64,000 nucleotides of DNA from Methylotuvimicrobium buryatense 5G. GTDB lineage: Bacteria > Pseudomonadota > Gammaproteobacteria > Methylococcales > Methylomonadaceae. The DNA lies in NCBI RefSeq assembly GCF_000341735.1, contig NZ_KB455575.1:914852-978851 (forward strand), written 5' to 3'. Shown here piece after piece: positions 17,646 to 26,626 of the stretch. The notes beneath the pieces are model-generated. The model saw nothing but the letters and a program-made list of their open reading frames with translations. It had not been told where the DNA came from and ran no database searches. A program made the position numbers and the translations under genes. Positions within the stretch are counted from its first letter, which is position 1; every line of letters starts with the position of its first letter.

Positions 17646-18187
17646 CTTCCAACCGTTGTTTAAGTTATTTCATGCTCGTTCCTTAGCTTTTCGACGAATC
17701 CGATAAGACTGGAAGTCAATCGTTTCCTAAATTAAGTTTCGGCCGTTTCGAGTATTTGAAGAATAGGTTATACGATTATTGAAAAATAAAAAAGAATTGA
17801 ATCGATGTCGATTTTGACTAAATTAATTAGGCAAGAAGATTTAGCTCCCGACCACTATCTGCATGTGGCAAGCGGAAAATGAAACCTGATAGACTGTTTA
17901 TCCATTCAGGTAATTTAGGAAGCAGCGAAGAAAAGCCTGCTATCTTGATGCTTTGACGAATATTGCCAAAGATTAATACGCTAAACAAGATTGCATAATG
18001 ACGTATGAGTCCGTAGCATTCGTATTCCAGGGACGAATTAATAGTATCACCGAAAAATGCCCATTTGTCTCATCGGCCGGTTTTATCAATATGCGTAACA
18101 GATCGATTTCCCGGTTTTTGTTGGTGGATTACTTTCGTTAATCTTATAATCATAGACATAATCAATACACTATTAGTAGGTATATCA

Positions 18188-18661
18188 GTGAATCAAACGC
18201 TTAAAGAAATTTTAGCCGACCCTGAATTCAAAGAAGGTGAGGCATGGTTTCGTCATGCATTCAAGGCACAGGATGTGTTGGTGAAAGAGGGCGATATCGG
18301 CAATACCTTATTTGTGATTGAAAAGGGCAACTTGCGGGTAACCGGACAGGTTGGCCTAGAGCAAAAGAAACAACTTCAGGCCGGATTTTGCGATCTTAAG
18401 GAAGGCGATATTTTCGGAGAAAGCTGTCTTCATGAGATTCACCGGCGGACTGCGACCGTTACGGCAATTTCCGAAGGTTGTGCTTGGGAAATTGTCGGTG
18501 ATAAATTAAATGCGTATTTTGAGAAGCATCCCGATCTCGGTTATTTGTTTTATAAAAAATTATTCGTTATTTTGACTGAACGCATGAAAAGTGCCAATCA
18601 CCGCATTGAAAACCTTTTGGCTTGGGGGCTAAGAGCGCATGATATCGAGCGGCATTTGTAA
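18188..18661 (+). CDS. Cyclic nucleotide-binding domain protein
   Basis: 157 residues from a GTG at 18188, which has a TAGGT sequence a few bases upstream; the frame's earlier TTG start adds an unlikely hydrophobic leader. The protein is essentially one cNMP-binding beta-barrel: VLVKEGDIGNTLFVIEKGNLRV, then the phosphate-binding-cassette-like DIFGESCLHEIHRRTATVTAIS. There is no helix-turn-helix after it, so it is not a Crp-type regulator by itself; the C-terminal helix (TERMKSANHRIENLLAWGL) may mediate dimerisation. Ligand-binding Arg of the cassette is present (HRRTATV). Role unknown; it precedes a DUF2905 gene. Confidence 0.8.
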   Translation: MNQTLKEILADPEFKEGEAWFRHAFKAQDVLVKEGDIGNTLFVIEKGNLRVTGQVGLEQKKQLQAGFCDLKEGDIFGESCLHEIHRRTATVTAISEGCAWEIVGDKLNAYFEKHPDLGYLFYKKLFVILTERMKSANHRIENLLAWGLRAHDIERHL

Positions 18662-18697
18662 ACGGGTTTTTCGATTGAGTTCATGATGAGGTAAATT

Positions 18698-18910
18698 ATG
18701 GGCAAATTATTGATAATGATTGGCGGTTTTTTATTGGTATTAGGCTTGCTCATTAGTTACGCGCCCGGATTGATCAGTTGGTTCGGTAATTTGCCGGGCG
18801 ATATCAAAATCGTTGATGAAAGACGATCCATTTTCATTCCGATCACGTCGATGATTGTTATCAGTCTTGTTCTGAGCATTCTAATCAATCTATTTTCATC
18901 GCTAAAATGA
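18698..18910 (+). CDS. DUF2905 family membrane protein
   Basis: 70 residues with two transmembrane helices around the conserved centre WFGNLPGDIKI, the hallmark of the DUF2905 family. Start ATG at 18698 lies 6 bases after a weak GAGGT sequence. The family is widespread and uncharacterised. It probably follows the cNMP-binding gene in one transcript (36-bp gap). Confidence 0.88.
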   Translation: MGKLLIMIGGFLLVLGLLISYAPGLISWFGNLPGDIKIVDERRSIFIPITSMIVISLVLSILINLFSSLK

Positions 18911-19137
18911 TTTGTTTGTTTCCTAATCGTTGACTACTTCCACTATATACTTCGCGCGGCCACATTTTCTGGTAAGCTAACGCGCTCTTTTGTCCGGTAG
19001 CTGCGTTACCTACATGGATGTAGGTAAGGGGCGTGAGCAGGAGCGGAAGCTTTGCGAAAACAGTTACATAGCTTGCTATGCGCCTGTTTTCGCGCCTTGC
19101 TACCGAACAAAATAGCATTGCCATAAAACCCGAAAAT

Positions 19138-20235
19138 ATGACCGCGCGAAGTATAAAATCAAAGCGTAACAAGCCAAAAAATAATACGCGCCGACAGCCT
19201 AAGCCAAAAGCTCGTCGCTCCGCTAAATCAGCTAAGAAAAAAAACGTCAGATTTCCGGATAGCTTCAAGCATAAATTAATGTTGGCGGCTATTGAATTGA
19301 CCGGTTTAAGCATTACGCTTGTATCAGCGATTATCGTGCTGCTAGGCTATTCGGCAGAACACTTTACTGGAACTCAATTTCTTACCAGTCTTTTGCCGTT
19401 TGCTGTAGGGGTATTGGTTTTAATTCTATTCGCTTCGTTTTTGTTCTTGATTTGGTGGAAGCTTCGGCGAAGCTTACAGGGTAGAGCCGTGATGTTAATG
19501 CCCGTGTTTTCAGTGATTTTAGCTGTCGGCTCCGGAAAAATGATCATGAATGATCAATTTGCGATAGCTTTCGATCATTTTCGTATGCTGGTCGGCGGAA
19601 AGCAAGAAGTGCGCAGGGTAACGCTTGCGCATCAGGTTTATGCCGCATATCGCCGTCAAGGGGTCGGCGCAATGCAGCAAATGGTGGCTCGAGGAGAAAA
19701 ATACAGCCCCCTTGTTCAGGACGCCGCGCGGCGTTTCCATATCGATCCCGATCTATTGTTGGGCATTGCGGCGGCGGAATCTTCTTTTCTCCCTCGGAAT
19801 AGTTCGGATGGCGGCCGTGGATTATTTCAAATTACCCGGGTGCCGAAAATCGTCGAAAACGAAGCGCAAAAACATTTCTCCGGACAAAAGCTTTCGATTA
19901 TCGACGATCGTTATAATGCCCACCTTGCGGCCGCAACCTTTAAATATTATTTGGACGAAATGCAAGGCGATTTGTTGTTAGGGCTATTGGCCTACAACAT
20001 AGGTCCGGCCAACGGCGGTCTACGTTTTATCATGCAAAAATACGGCGTCACCGACTTCACGACAATTCAGCCTTATCTTCAGCATTTGCCGAGGGATTAT
20101 CCGATTCGAGTATTGTCCTACGCGCTTGCTTTTAGACTTTGGCGACAGGAAGGCTCGCTTCCGGCTTACCAAGAAGGCAGTAATGCCGTGCGGATTCAAC
20201 GTATCGGCATTCCAGGCCTGACAAGCGACTTTTAA
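19138..20235 (+). CDS. Membrane-anchored lytic transglycosylase (SLT domain)
   Basis: 365 residues from the ATG at 19138, since the earlier start at 19078 falls in palindromic intergenic sequence. A very basic N-terminus (KSKRNKPKNNTRRQPKPKARR) precedes two or three hydrophobic helices. The C-terminal half is a Slt/MltC-type lysozyme-like domain: IAAAESSFLPRNSSDGGRGLFQI holds the catalytic Glu and the GLFQI signature, followed by LLAYNIGPANGG. It should cleave peptidoglycan with 1,6-anhydro product formation at the outer face of the inner membrane. Nothing ties it to the injection system 12 kb away, though such enzymes can help large machines cross the wall. Confidence 0.9.
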   Translation: MTARSIKSKRNKPKNNTRRQPKPKARRSAKSAKKKNVRFPDSFKHKLMLAAIELTGLSITLVSAIIVLLGYSAEHFTGTQFLTSLLPFAVGVLVLILFASFLFLIWWKLRRSLQGRAVMLMPVFSVILAVGSGKMIMNDQFAIAFDHFRMLVGGKQEVRRVTLAHQVYAAYRRQGVGAMQQMVARGEKYSPLVQDAARRFHIDPDLLLGIAAAESSFLPRNSSDGGRGLFQITRVPKIVENEAQKHFSGQKLSIIDDRYNAHLAAATFKYYLDEMQGDLLLGLLAYNIGPANGGLRFIMQKYGVTDFTTIQPYLQHLPRDYPIRVLSYALAFRLWRQEGSLPAYQEGSNAVRIQRIGIPGLTSDF

Positions 20236-20322
20236 GTCCTGTCGATAGTCGTAAATTCAGCTACTATTCTAATCAATAGGCTCGAAGTATATATATTTCT
20301 CACGCTGTTTATTGCGATAAGT

Positions 20323-21675
20323 ATGGGGAGTTCGATGAATAAACCAACGATTTTATTTGCCGTTCAGAGTTATGAGCTAAAGCAATCGATACAGACCGTC
20401 TTACATCATCAAGCAGTCGAATTGGTCGAAGCTAAGACTTGTCAGGAAGCGTTGAAATACTTTCAAACATCGAATCCGCAATTACTGATCCTCGAATCTC
20501 CATGCCAGGACGGTGTCGATACGCTGGCTATTGTTAAATCCTTTCATGAAAGAGACCGAAGATTTCCGGTTATCTTGGTCACAACGCAAGGATCTGAAAG
20601 GCTTGCGATTTCGGCATTACGCATAGGAATTAAGGATTATTTTGAATATCCGTTTTCCGATCGAGACTTGATTGATTCGATCACTAAATTGTTAAGCCCC
20701 CGGGCCTCAACGGTTTCTAGCGCCCAGGCTTTAAATTCGGCCCTTCATCACCCTTTCGTCGGAAGTAGTCATTCGATGCAAAAGGTAAAAACCTATTTGC
20801 AAAAAGTCGCTCATGTCGACAGTCATGTGCTGGTTACCGGAGAAACGGGAACCGGAAAGGAGCTCGTTGCTAAATTTATTCACACTTATAGTCAACGCTC
20901 GCATAAACCCTTCATCGCGATTAATTGCGCGGCCTTACCCGATAGTTTATTGGAAAGCGAATTATTCGGTTACGAAAAAGGGGCTTTCACCGGCGCGCAA
21001 ACCGCATATGCGGGAAAATTAAAAATGGCGGATGGGGGGACGGTCTTTTTCGACGAAATCGGGGATATGAGCCCATACGCGCAAGCTAAAATACTCCGCG
21101 TTCTGGAAAGCAAAGAGGTTTATCCGTTAGGCGCTAAGCAAAGCGTTGCACTCAATATTCGAATTATCGCGGCCACTAATCGGCATTTGGAAAAAATGAT
21201 GTTGGCAAAAGAATTTAGGGACGATCTTTATTTTCGTCTCAATGTCGCCCGAGTTCATTTACCCCCTTTACGGGAACGCAAAGAAGATATTCCGGAATTA
21301 CTCAATTTTTACCTCAACCAATTCAATCAGCAATTTGGGTTAAATCTGCTCGGCTTAAGTGTAGAAGCCTTAGAGGCTTTATTCGATTATCATTGGCCGG
21401 GGAATATACGTGAATTAAAAAACGTCTTAGAAACCGTCTTTATAGACTCTCCCCATGAACGAATTTCCAGAGAAGATTTACCGGAACCGATTTGCGGCAA
21501 CAAAGTGTCTAAAGCGTTTTCAGGTCTAGATGACCTTGAACGTGAGCATCTATTGGCCGCTTTAAATGCTGCAAATTGGAATAAAAGTAAAGCCGCCGAA
21601 CAGTTGCAATGCTCGAGAATGACACTTTACAGAAAGATGGAAAAACACCGCATCAGTACTAAAAAAGCCTACTAA
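20323..21675 (+). CDS. Sigma-54 activator (NtrC family) with degenerate receiver domain
   Basis: 450 residues (or 446 from the ATG at 20335). The order is receiver-like domain (about 5-125), AAA+ sigma-54 interaction domain (about 145-385) and Fis-type helix-turn-helix (about 412-445). The AAA+ part is intact: Walker A GETGTGKE, the GAFTGA loop that contacts sigma-54, Walker B VFFDEIGDM and an arginine-finger region. The receiver is not: the acidic pair is Val-Gln (FAVQS), the phospho-acceptor Asp is Glu (LLILESPCQDG) and the conserved Lys is Tyr (FEYPF). It therefore probably does not respond to phosphorylation and may be constitutively active or controlled by another route. No histidine kinase gene adjoins it. 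It is a candidate activator for the injection-system promoter. Confidence 0.93.
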   Translation: MGSSMNKPTILFAVQSYELKQSIQTVLHHQAVELVEAKTCQEALKYFQTSNPQLLILESPCQDGVDTLAIVKSFHERDRRFPVILVTTQGSERLAISALRIGIKDYFEYPFSDRDLIDSITKLLSPRASTVSSAQALNSALHHPFVGSSHSMQKVKTYLQKVAHVDSHVLVTGETGTGKELVAKFIHTYSQRSHKPFIAINCAALPDSLLESELFGYEKGAFTGAQTAYAGKLKMADGGTVFFDEIGDMSPYAQAKILRVLESKEVYPLGAKQSVALNIRIIAATNRHLEKMMLAKEFRDDLYFRLNVARVHLPPLRERKEDIPELLNFYLNQFNQQFGLNLLGLSVEALEALFDYHWPGNIRELKNVLETVFIDSPHERISREDLPEPICGNKVSKAFSGLDDLEREHLLAALNAANWNKSKAAEQLQCSRMTLYRKMEKHRISTKKAY

Positions 21676-21684
21676 AACCAGCAA

Positions 21685-21810
21685 TTGCCGAGGAGCAAAA
21701 TCTGTCCTGCCGCCGATATCTGTCAATCGAGCCACCAAACCTTTCCAGCAGTTGCCGAGCAGCCCGACGCCTTCTTAGACACTGCCGAAATTTGAAGTGC
21801 GAAAAATATG
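21685..21810. repeat. Partial MITE copy F
   Basis: Contains GAGGAGCAAAATCTGTCCTG, CTGTCAATCGAGCCACCAAA and the terminal motif GCCGAAATTTGAAGTGCGAA, that is, right halves of two repeat types joined. It fills the spacer between the sigma-54 activator stop and the pirin gene. Confidence 0.7.
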
Positions 21811-21845
21811 CGGTTTACGTCAATCAATTACATCAGGAGCAAGCG

Positions 21846-22718
21846 ATGAAAAAAATTTTGGCTATTCAAAGCGCACCATCGAGACACTGGGTAGGTGACG
21901 GTTTTCCGGTACGGTCCTTGTTTACCTACGGTTCCGGGCAAACCGATAGAGTCAGTCCGTTTTTGCTTCTCGATTATGCGGGCCCCGAATATTTTGCCGG
22001 CGCCGATAAACCGCGCGGAGTCGGCGAACATCCGCATCGGGGTTTCGAAACCGTCACGCTGGTTTATCAAGGCGAGGTGGCGCACAAGGATTCGACCGGG
22101 CAGGGCGGCGTAATCGGGCCCGGCGATGTTCAATGGATGACCGCTGGCTCGGGAATCCTGCATGAAGAATTTCACTCCGAAAGCTTTACTCAAACGGGCG
22201 GGATGCTCGAAATGGTTCAGCTTTGGGTCAATCTGCCGGCCGAGTACAAAATGACTCGGCCCAACTATCAGGCCATCTTGAGCCGGTCGATTCCGGAAGT
22301 CGAATTGCCGGACAAAGCCGGGACGATTCGGGTCATTGCCGGAAGTCATGCCGATACGGTTGGGCCGGCGCGGACGTTTTCGCCGATGACCGTTCTGGAC
22401 ATGCGCCTAAATTCGGGGCAAACCAAAATAAGCGTACCTAATGGCTGGAATACCATACTGGTCGTATTGCATGGCAAAATCAAAATCAATAACGACCTTG
22501 TCGCTGAAGCGGCCCAACTGGTCGTATTGGATCGTGCTGGCGATTATCTCGGCTTCGAAACAGGCGATGACGCAAAGGTGCTTTTACTCGCGGGAGAACC
22601 GATCGACGAGCCGGTCGTCGGCTACGGGCCGTTCGTAATGAACAGCGAAAACGAACTTCAACAGGCTTTAGCCGATTACCGGGCGGGCAAATTCGGTAGG
22701 ATTCCCGCATCCGGTTGA
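21846..22718 (+). CDS. Pirin family protein
   Basis: 290 residues from the ATG at 21846, preceded by an AGGAG ribosome-binding site at 21835-21839. It shows the bicupin pattern of pirins: SPFLLLDYAGP, then the metal-binding HPHRGFETVTLVYQGEVAHKDS and GPGDVQWMTAGSGILHEE. Two His, a further His and a Glu form the usual iron site (HxH, then H and E). Bacterial pirins include quercetinase-like dioxygenases and redox sensors; the substrate cannot be inferred here. It is monocistronic. Confidence 0.93.
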   Translation: MKKILAIQSAPSRHWVGDGFPVRSLFTYGSGQTDRVSPFLLLDYAGPEYFAGADKPRGVGEHPHRGFETVTLVYQGEVAHKDSTGQGGVIGPGDVQWMTAGSGILHEEFHSESFTQTGGMLEMVQLWVNLPAEYKMTRPNYQAILSRSIPEVELPDKAGTIRVIAGSHADTVGPARTFSPMTVLDMRLNSGQTKISVPNGWNTILVVLHGKIKINNDLVAEAAQLVVLDRAGDYLGFETGDDAKVLLLAGEPIDEPVVGYGPFVMNSENELQQALADYRAGKFGRIPASG

Positions 22719-22732
22719 GACCTACCATTCGA

Positions 22733-22770
22733 CGAACGGGGTGGTCTAATCCGCATTATCCCGTTCGGCT
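22733..22770 (+). terminator. Possible terminator after the pirin gene
   Basis: CGAACGGG (22733-22740) pairs with CCCGTTCG (22760-22767) across a 19-base loop, followed by GCTTTATT. The stem is strong but the T-run is poor, so termination is only plausible. Confidence 0.35.
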
Positions 22771-22779
22771 TTATTAAGG

Positions 22780-23129
22780 CTATGTTCGCGTTAATAGTTG
22801 AAATTACTACTACGTACGCTGTGCGTACCACAGCAGTCCACTGCCATAAAGTTTAGGGAAGCCCGTCATTCCGCCATGGACTGGCGGAATCCAGTACCAT
22901 GGATGGCAAGCTTTTTAGGCACAGTAGAGCCTAAATGCAAGCATTACTTATTTCTGTGATGGCTTATAACTTAATGGCAGTGACCACAGCAGTCCCACCC
23001 GTAGCTTAACGCGCCTTCATATGTTGCCTTGTGCCGACATCAGGTACGCTCAACGTACCCTACAATCCACATTGAACTTTTAAGTGCTTCCGGTAGTGGT
23101 GGGTGTTTCAACTATTACCGCATACATAG
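22780..23129. repeat. 350-bp MITE-like element with 24-bp terminal inverted repeats
   Basis: The left end CTATGTTCGCGTTAATAGTT (22780 onward) and the right end AACTATTACCGCATACATAG (to 23129) are complementary with few mismatches. Inside, at about 22866-22910, is a GTCATTCCGCCA...TGGCGGAAT hairpin followed by CCATGGATGGCA, a motif that recurs at 57749-57790. A lone left end of this type (CTATGTTCGTATTAATAGTT) also occurs at 55751. No coding sequence is seen inside; 23130-23423 is the AT-rich leader of prkA. Confidence 0.7.
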
Positions 23130-23423
23130 TTTTTATTAACTTCACCTGTAACTCCCTATCGTAGAACTTGTCTAAGAAAAAATCCTCCGATTTCACTTAG
23201 CAGAAGCCGGCAATTGAATTGCTATAGTAATACGAGAAACGTTTGGCATAATGAGGCGACAACGGCATAGCAAACGAAACTTATAGTAAAAAATACTGTT
23301 TAAACCTAAAGACACTTAAAAACATAAGTTCATATTCTAATGTTTTGTGTGACTTTGGAGACAATGAGCGCATCCATGGTCTAATGACAAATAAATGAAG
23401 TAATCAATCATTGTGGGGTTGTG

Positions 23424-25346
23424 ATGAGTATATTTGAGCGTTATACAGCAAAATACGAGGAATTAAAGGACGAAGAATTGACTCTTCCGGAATACTTGGA
23501 GCTTTGCAAAAAAGATCCGCTGACTTATGCCAGCCCGGCCGAGCGCATGCTAGCGGCTATAGGGGAGCCGGAATTATTGGATACGCATAACGATCCCAGA
23601 CTTAGCCGAATATTTTCCAATAAGGTCATAAAAATTTATCCTGCTTTCCGCGAATTTTACGGAATGGAAGAAGTCATCGAGCAAATAGTCGCATTTTTCC
23701 GTCATGCGGCCCAGGGTCTGGAAGAAAAGAAACAGATTCTTTATTTGCTGGGTCCGGTCGGCGGCGGTAAATCTTCGCTGGCCGAACGGCTTAAAGTATT
23801 GATGGAAAAAGCGCCGTTTTATGCGATTAAAGGTTCGCCGGTATTCGAATCGCCATTGGGGCTTTTCAATGCCGATGAAGACAGCGATATTCTTGAAAAA
23901 GACTACGGCATCCCCGGCCGTTACCTCAATACCATCATGTCGCCTTGGGCGACGAAACGGCTGCATGAGTTCAACGGCGATATACGTCAGTTCAGAGTCG
24001 TTCGGATTCGTCCTTCTATTCTTAAACAGGTTGCCGTTGCCAAAACCGAGCCGGGCGATGAAAACAATCAGGATATTTCATCGCTAGTCGGTAAAGTCGA
24101 TATCCGTAAACTGGAACTGTATTCTCAAGACGATCCCGATGCCTACAGCTATTCGGGCGGCTTGTGCCGGGCCAACCAAGGCTTGCTGGAATTCGTGGAA
24201 ATGTTCAAGGCGCCGATCAAGGTACTACATCCGCTGCTGACTGCGACGCAGGAAGGCAATTACAAAGGCACGGAAGGTTTTCCGGCGATACCGTTCCAGG
24301 GCATCATTCTGGCCCACTCGAACGAATCGGAGTGGCAGGCTTTCAGGAACAACAAAAACAATGAAGCGTTTCTCGACCGGATTTATATCGTCAAGGTACC
24401 TTATTGCCTGCGCGTTTCGGAAGAAATCAAAATCTACGACAAACTGCTGGAAAACAGCTCATTGCACGACGCGCCATGCGCGCCCGGCACCTTAGAAATG
24501 ATGGCGCAATTTGCGGTGTTATCCCGCTTGAAAGAGCCGGAAAACTCCAATATTTTTTCCAAGATGCGGGTGTATAACGGCGAGAATCTGAAAGATACCG
24601 ATCCGCATGCCAAGTCTTATCAAGAATACCGCGATTTCGCCGGCGTCGATGAAGGCATGACCGGTCTCTCCACTCGGTTCGCTTTTAAGATTCTGTCTAA
24701 GGTATTCAACTTCGACAACACCGAAGTCGCGGCCAATCCGGTTCATCTTTTGTATGTCCTCGAACAGCAAATCGAACGCGAACAATTTCCGGCCGAAGTC
24801 GAGGAGAGGTATTTGTCTTACCTCAAGGGTTATCTAACGCAAAAATACATCGATTTCATTGGCAAGGAGATTCAAACCGCCTATCTGCAATCCTATTCGG
24901 AATACGGACAAAATATCTTCGATCGCTACGTGACCTATGCCGATTATTGGATACAGGATACCAATTACCGCGACCCGGATACCGGAGAGATGTTCGACCG
25001 GAGCTCCTTGAACGATGAACTTGAAAAAATCGAGAAACCGGCCGGTATTAGTAATCCGAAGGATTTCCGTAACGAAATCGTCAACTTTGTGTTACGGGCT
25101 CGCGCCAAAAACGGCGGAAAATATCCGGCCTGGACCAGTTACGAGAAACTTCGCACAGTGATCGAAAAGAAAATGTTTTCAACGACAGAAGACTTATTGC
25201 CGGTGATTTCTTTCAACGCCAAGGCTTCGCCCGAAGATCAGAAGAAACATGAACAGTTTATCGATCGGATGATTGAAAAAGGCTATACCGAAAAACAAGT
25301 GCGCTTACTTAGCGAATGGTATTTGAGGGTGCGTAAATCGTCTTAA
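23424..25346 (+). CDS. prkA: PrkA-type serine protein kinase (YeaG)
   Basis: 640 residues, close to E. coli YeaG (about 640). I take the ATG at 23424 rather than the GTG one codon earlier; a GGGG sequence precedes it. An AAA-type P-loop GPVGGGKSSL lies at about residue 110, and the C-terminal third carries the PrkA kinase-like domain. The family is involved in responses to nutrient and nitrogen stress and, in Bacillus, sporulation. It is the first of three genes in the order prkA-yeaH-spoVR, a conserved stress operon that in enterobacteria is under RpoS and nitrogen control. Confidence 0.95.
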   Translation: MSIFERYTAKYEELKDEELTLPEYLELCKKDPLTYASPAERMLAAIGEPELLDTHNDPRLSRIFSNKVIKIYPAFREFYGMEEVIEQIVAFFRHAAQGLEEKKQILYLLGPVGGGKSSLAERLKVLMEKAPFYAIKGSPVFESPLGLFNADEDSDILEKDYGIPGRYLNTIMSPWATKRLHEFNGDIRQFRVVRIRPSILKQVAVAKTEPGDENNQDISSLVGKVDIRKLELYSQDDPDAYSYSGGLCRANQGLLEFVEMFKAPIKVLHPLLTATQEGNYKGTEGFPAIPFQGIILAHSNESEWQAFRNNKNNEAFLDRIYIVKVPYCLRVSEEIKIYDKLLENSSLHDAPCAPGTLEMMAQFAVLSRLKEPENSNIFSKMRVYNGENLKDTDPHAKSYQEYRDFAGVDEGMTGLSTRFAFKILSKVFNFDNTEVAANPVHLLYVLEQQIEREQFPAEVEERYLSYLKGYLTQKYIDFIGKEIQTAYLQSYSEYGQNIFDRYVTYADYWIQDTNYRDPDTGEMFDRSSLNDELEKIEKPAGISNPKDFRNEIVNFVLRARAKNGGKYPAWTSYEKLRTVIEKKMFSTTEDLLPVISFNAKASPEDQKKHEQFIDRMIEKGYTEKQVRLLSEWYLRVRKSS

Positions 25347-25363
25347 CGCTTGAGGAGAAATGT

Positions 25364-26626
25364 GTGGCTCAAATTGTAGATAGACGTCTGAACGGAAAGA
25401 ATAAGAGCGCCGTCAACCGGCAGAAATTTATTCGCCGTTTTCGCAGCCAGATTAAAAAGGCCGTGACCGACGCGGTAAACGAGCGGAGCGTGACGGATTT
25501 GGATAAAGGCGAAAAAGTTTCCATTCCTGCAAAAGATATCTCGGAGCCTTTTTTTCACCATGGTAACGACGGTTATCGGGAGATCATTCATCCGGGAAAC
25601 AAGGAGTTTCGGCAAGGCGATAAAATAAAACGGCCCGAAAGCGCCGGAGGCGGGCGAGGCAAACAGGCCTCCGACTCCGGCGAAGGAATGGATGAATTCG
25701 TCTTCGAATTAACTCGTGAGGAATTTTTGCACTTCTTTTTTGAAGATCTCGAGTTGCCCAACCTAGTCAAAACCCGTCTGGCGACGCTCCAGGAAACCAA
25801 AAAAGTGCGCGCCGGCCATACCAGCGACGGTATACCTACCAATATCAATGTCATTCGTTCATTGCGCAGCGCGATGGGACGGCGCATCGCCTTGCGCGCG
25901 CCCTATCGTAATAGGATTGAGGAGGCCGAAGCACAACTGGAAGACTTGCTCAAACGTTACAGCGAAACCGATGCCGTGGTTATCGAGTTGCGTGAAGAAA
26001 TCAAACGGCTCAAGGAAAAAATCGAGCGCATTCCGTTCATCGATACCTTCGATTTACGCTACGACAACCGCATAGACATGCCTAAACCGACGACCCAAGC
26101 GGTGATGTTTTGCATCATGGATGTTTCGGGTTCGATGGGGCCCGAAGAAAAAGATATGGCAAAACGCTTCTTCATGCTGCTGTATCTTTTTCTGACGCGC
26201 ACCTATGAAAAAACCCAGGTCGTATTTATCTCTCATCATACCGAAGCCAATGAAGTCGATGAAGAAACCTTTTTCTATTCCCGGGAAACCGGCGGTACGG
26301 TCGTATCGAGCGCACTCATCTTGATGAAAAAGATCATCGAGGAACGTTTTCCGATCTCGGAATGGAATATTTATGCCGCGCAGGCCTCCGACGGCGACAA
26401 CTGGGATAACGATTCGATAGACTGCAAAAAGATACTGTCCGAACAGATCATGCCCTATATGCAGTATTACGCTTATATCGAAATCACCGAGGACAGACAT
26501 CAAAACCTTTGGCACGAATATTCGACTCTGAAAGACACCTGGAGCAATTTTGCGATGCAACGAATTGCCACAGTGGCCGATATCTATCCGGTATTTCGTA
26601 AACTTTTCGAGAAGTCAAAAGCATGA
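25364..26626 (+). CDS. yeaH: YeaH/YhbH family protein (DUF444)
   Basis: 420 residues from a GTG at 25364 with a strong GAGGAGA site upstream (E. coli YeaH is 427). The N-terminal half is basic and Gly-rich (PESAGGGRGKQASDSGEG), and the C-terminal half is a von Willebrand A-like fold with the metal-site motif MDVSGSMGPEEKDMA. The molecular role is unknown; its constant partner is the PrkA kinase. The start codon choice is supported by the 17-bp gap to the prkA stop. Confidence 0.94.
   Translation: MAQIVDRRLNGKNKSAVNRQKFIRRFRSQIKKAVTDAVNERSVTDLDKGEKVSIPAKDISEPFFHHGNDGYREIIHPGNKEFRQGDKIKRPESAGGGRGKQASDSGEGMDEFVFELTREEFLHFFFEDLELPNLVKTRLATLQETKKVRAGHTSDGIPTNINVIRSLRSAMGRRIALRAPYRNRIEEAEAQLEDLLKRYSETDAVVIELREEIKRLKEKIERIPFIDTFDLRYDNRIDMPKPTTQAVMFCIMDVSGSMGPEEKDMAKRFFMLLYLFLTRTYEKTQVVFISHHTEANEVDEETFFYSRETGGTVVSSALILMKKIIEERFPISEWNIYAAQASDGDNWDNDSIDCKKILSEQIMPYMQYYAYIEITEDRHQNLWHEYSTLKDTWSNFAMQRIATVADIYPVFRKLFEKSKA

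Noticed and set aside
17452-17706. Two overlapping 66-codon frames
   Set aside because: Both read through MITE copy E and are explained by the repeat.
18065-18187. N-terminal extension of the cNMP-binding protein
   Set aside because: It would start at TTG and add a hydrophobic leader not seen in cNMP domains; the GTG at 18188 has a better upstream sequence.
23240-23262. Second sigma-54 promoter before prkA (TTTGGCATAATGAGGCGAC)
   Set aside because: The GG-to-GC spacing is 9, not 10, and the -12 element TTGC is missing.
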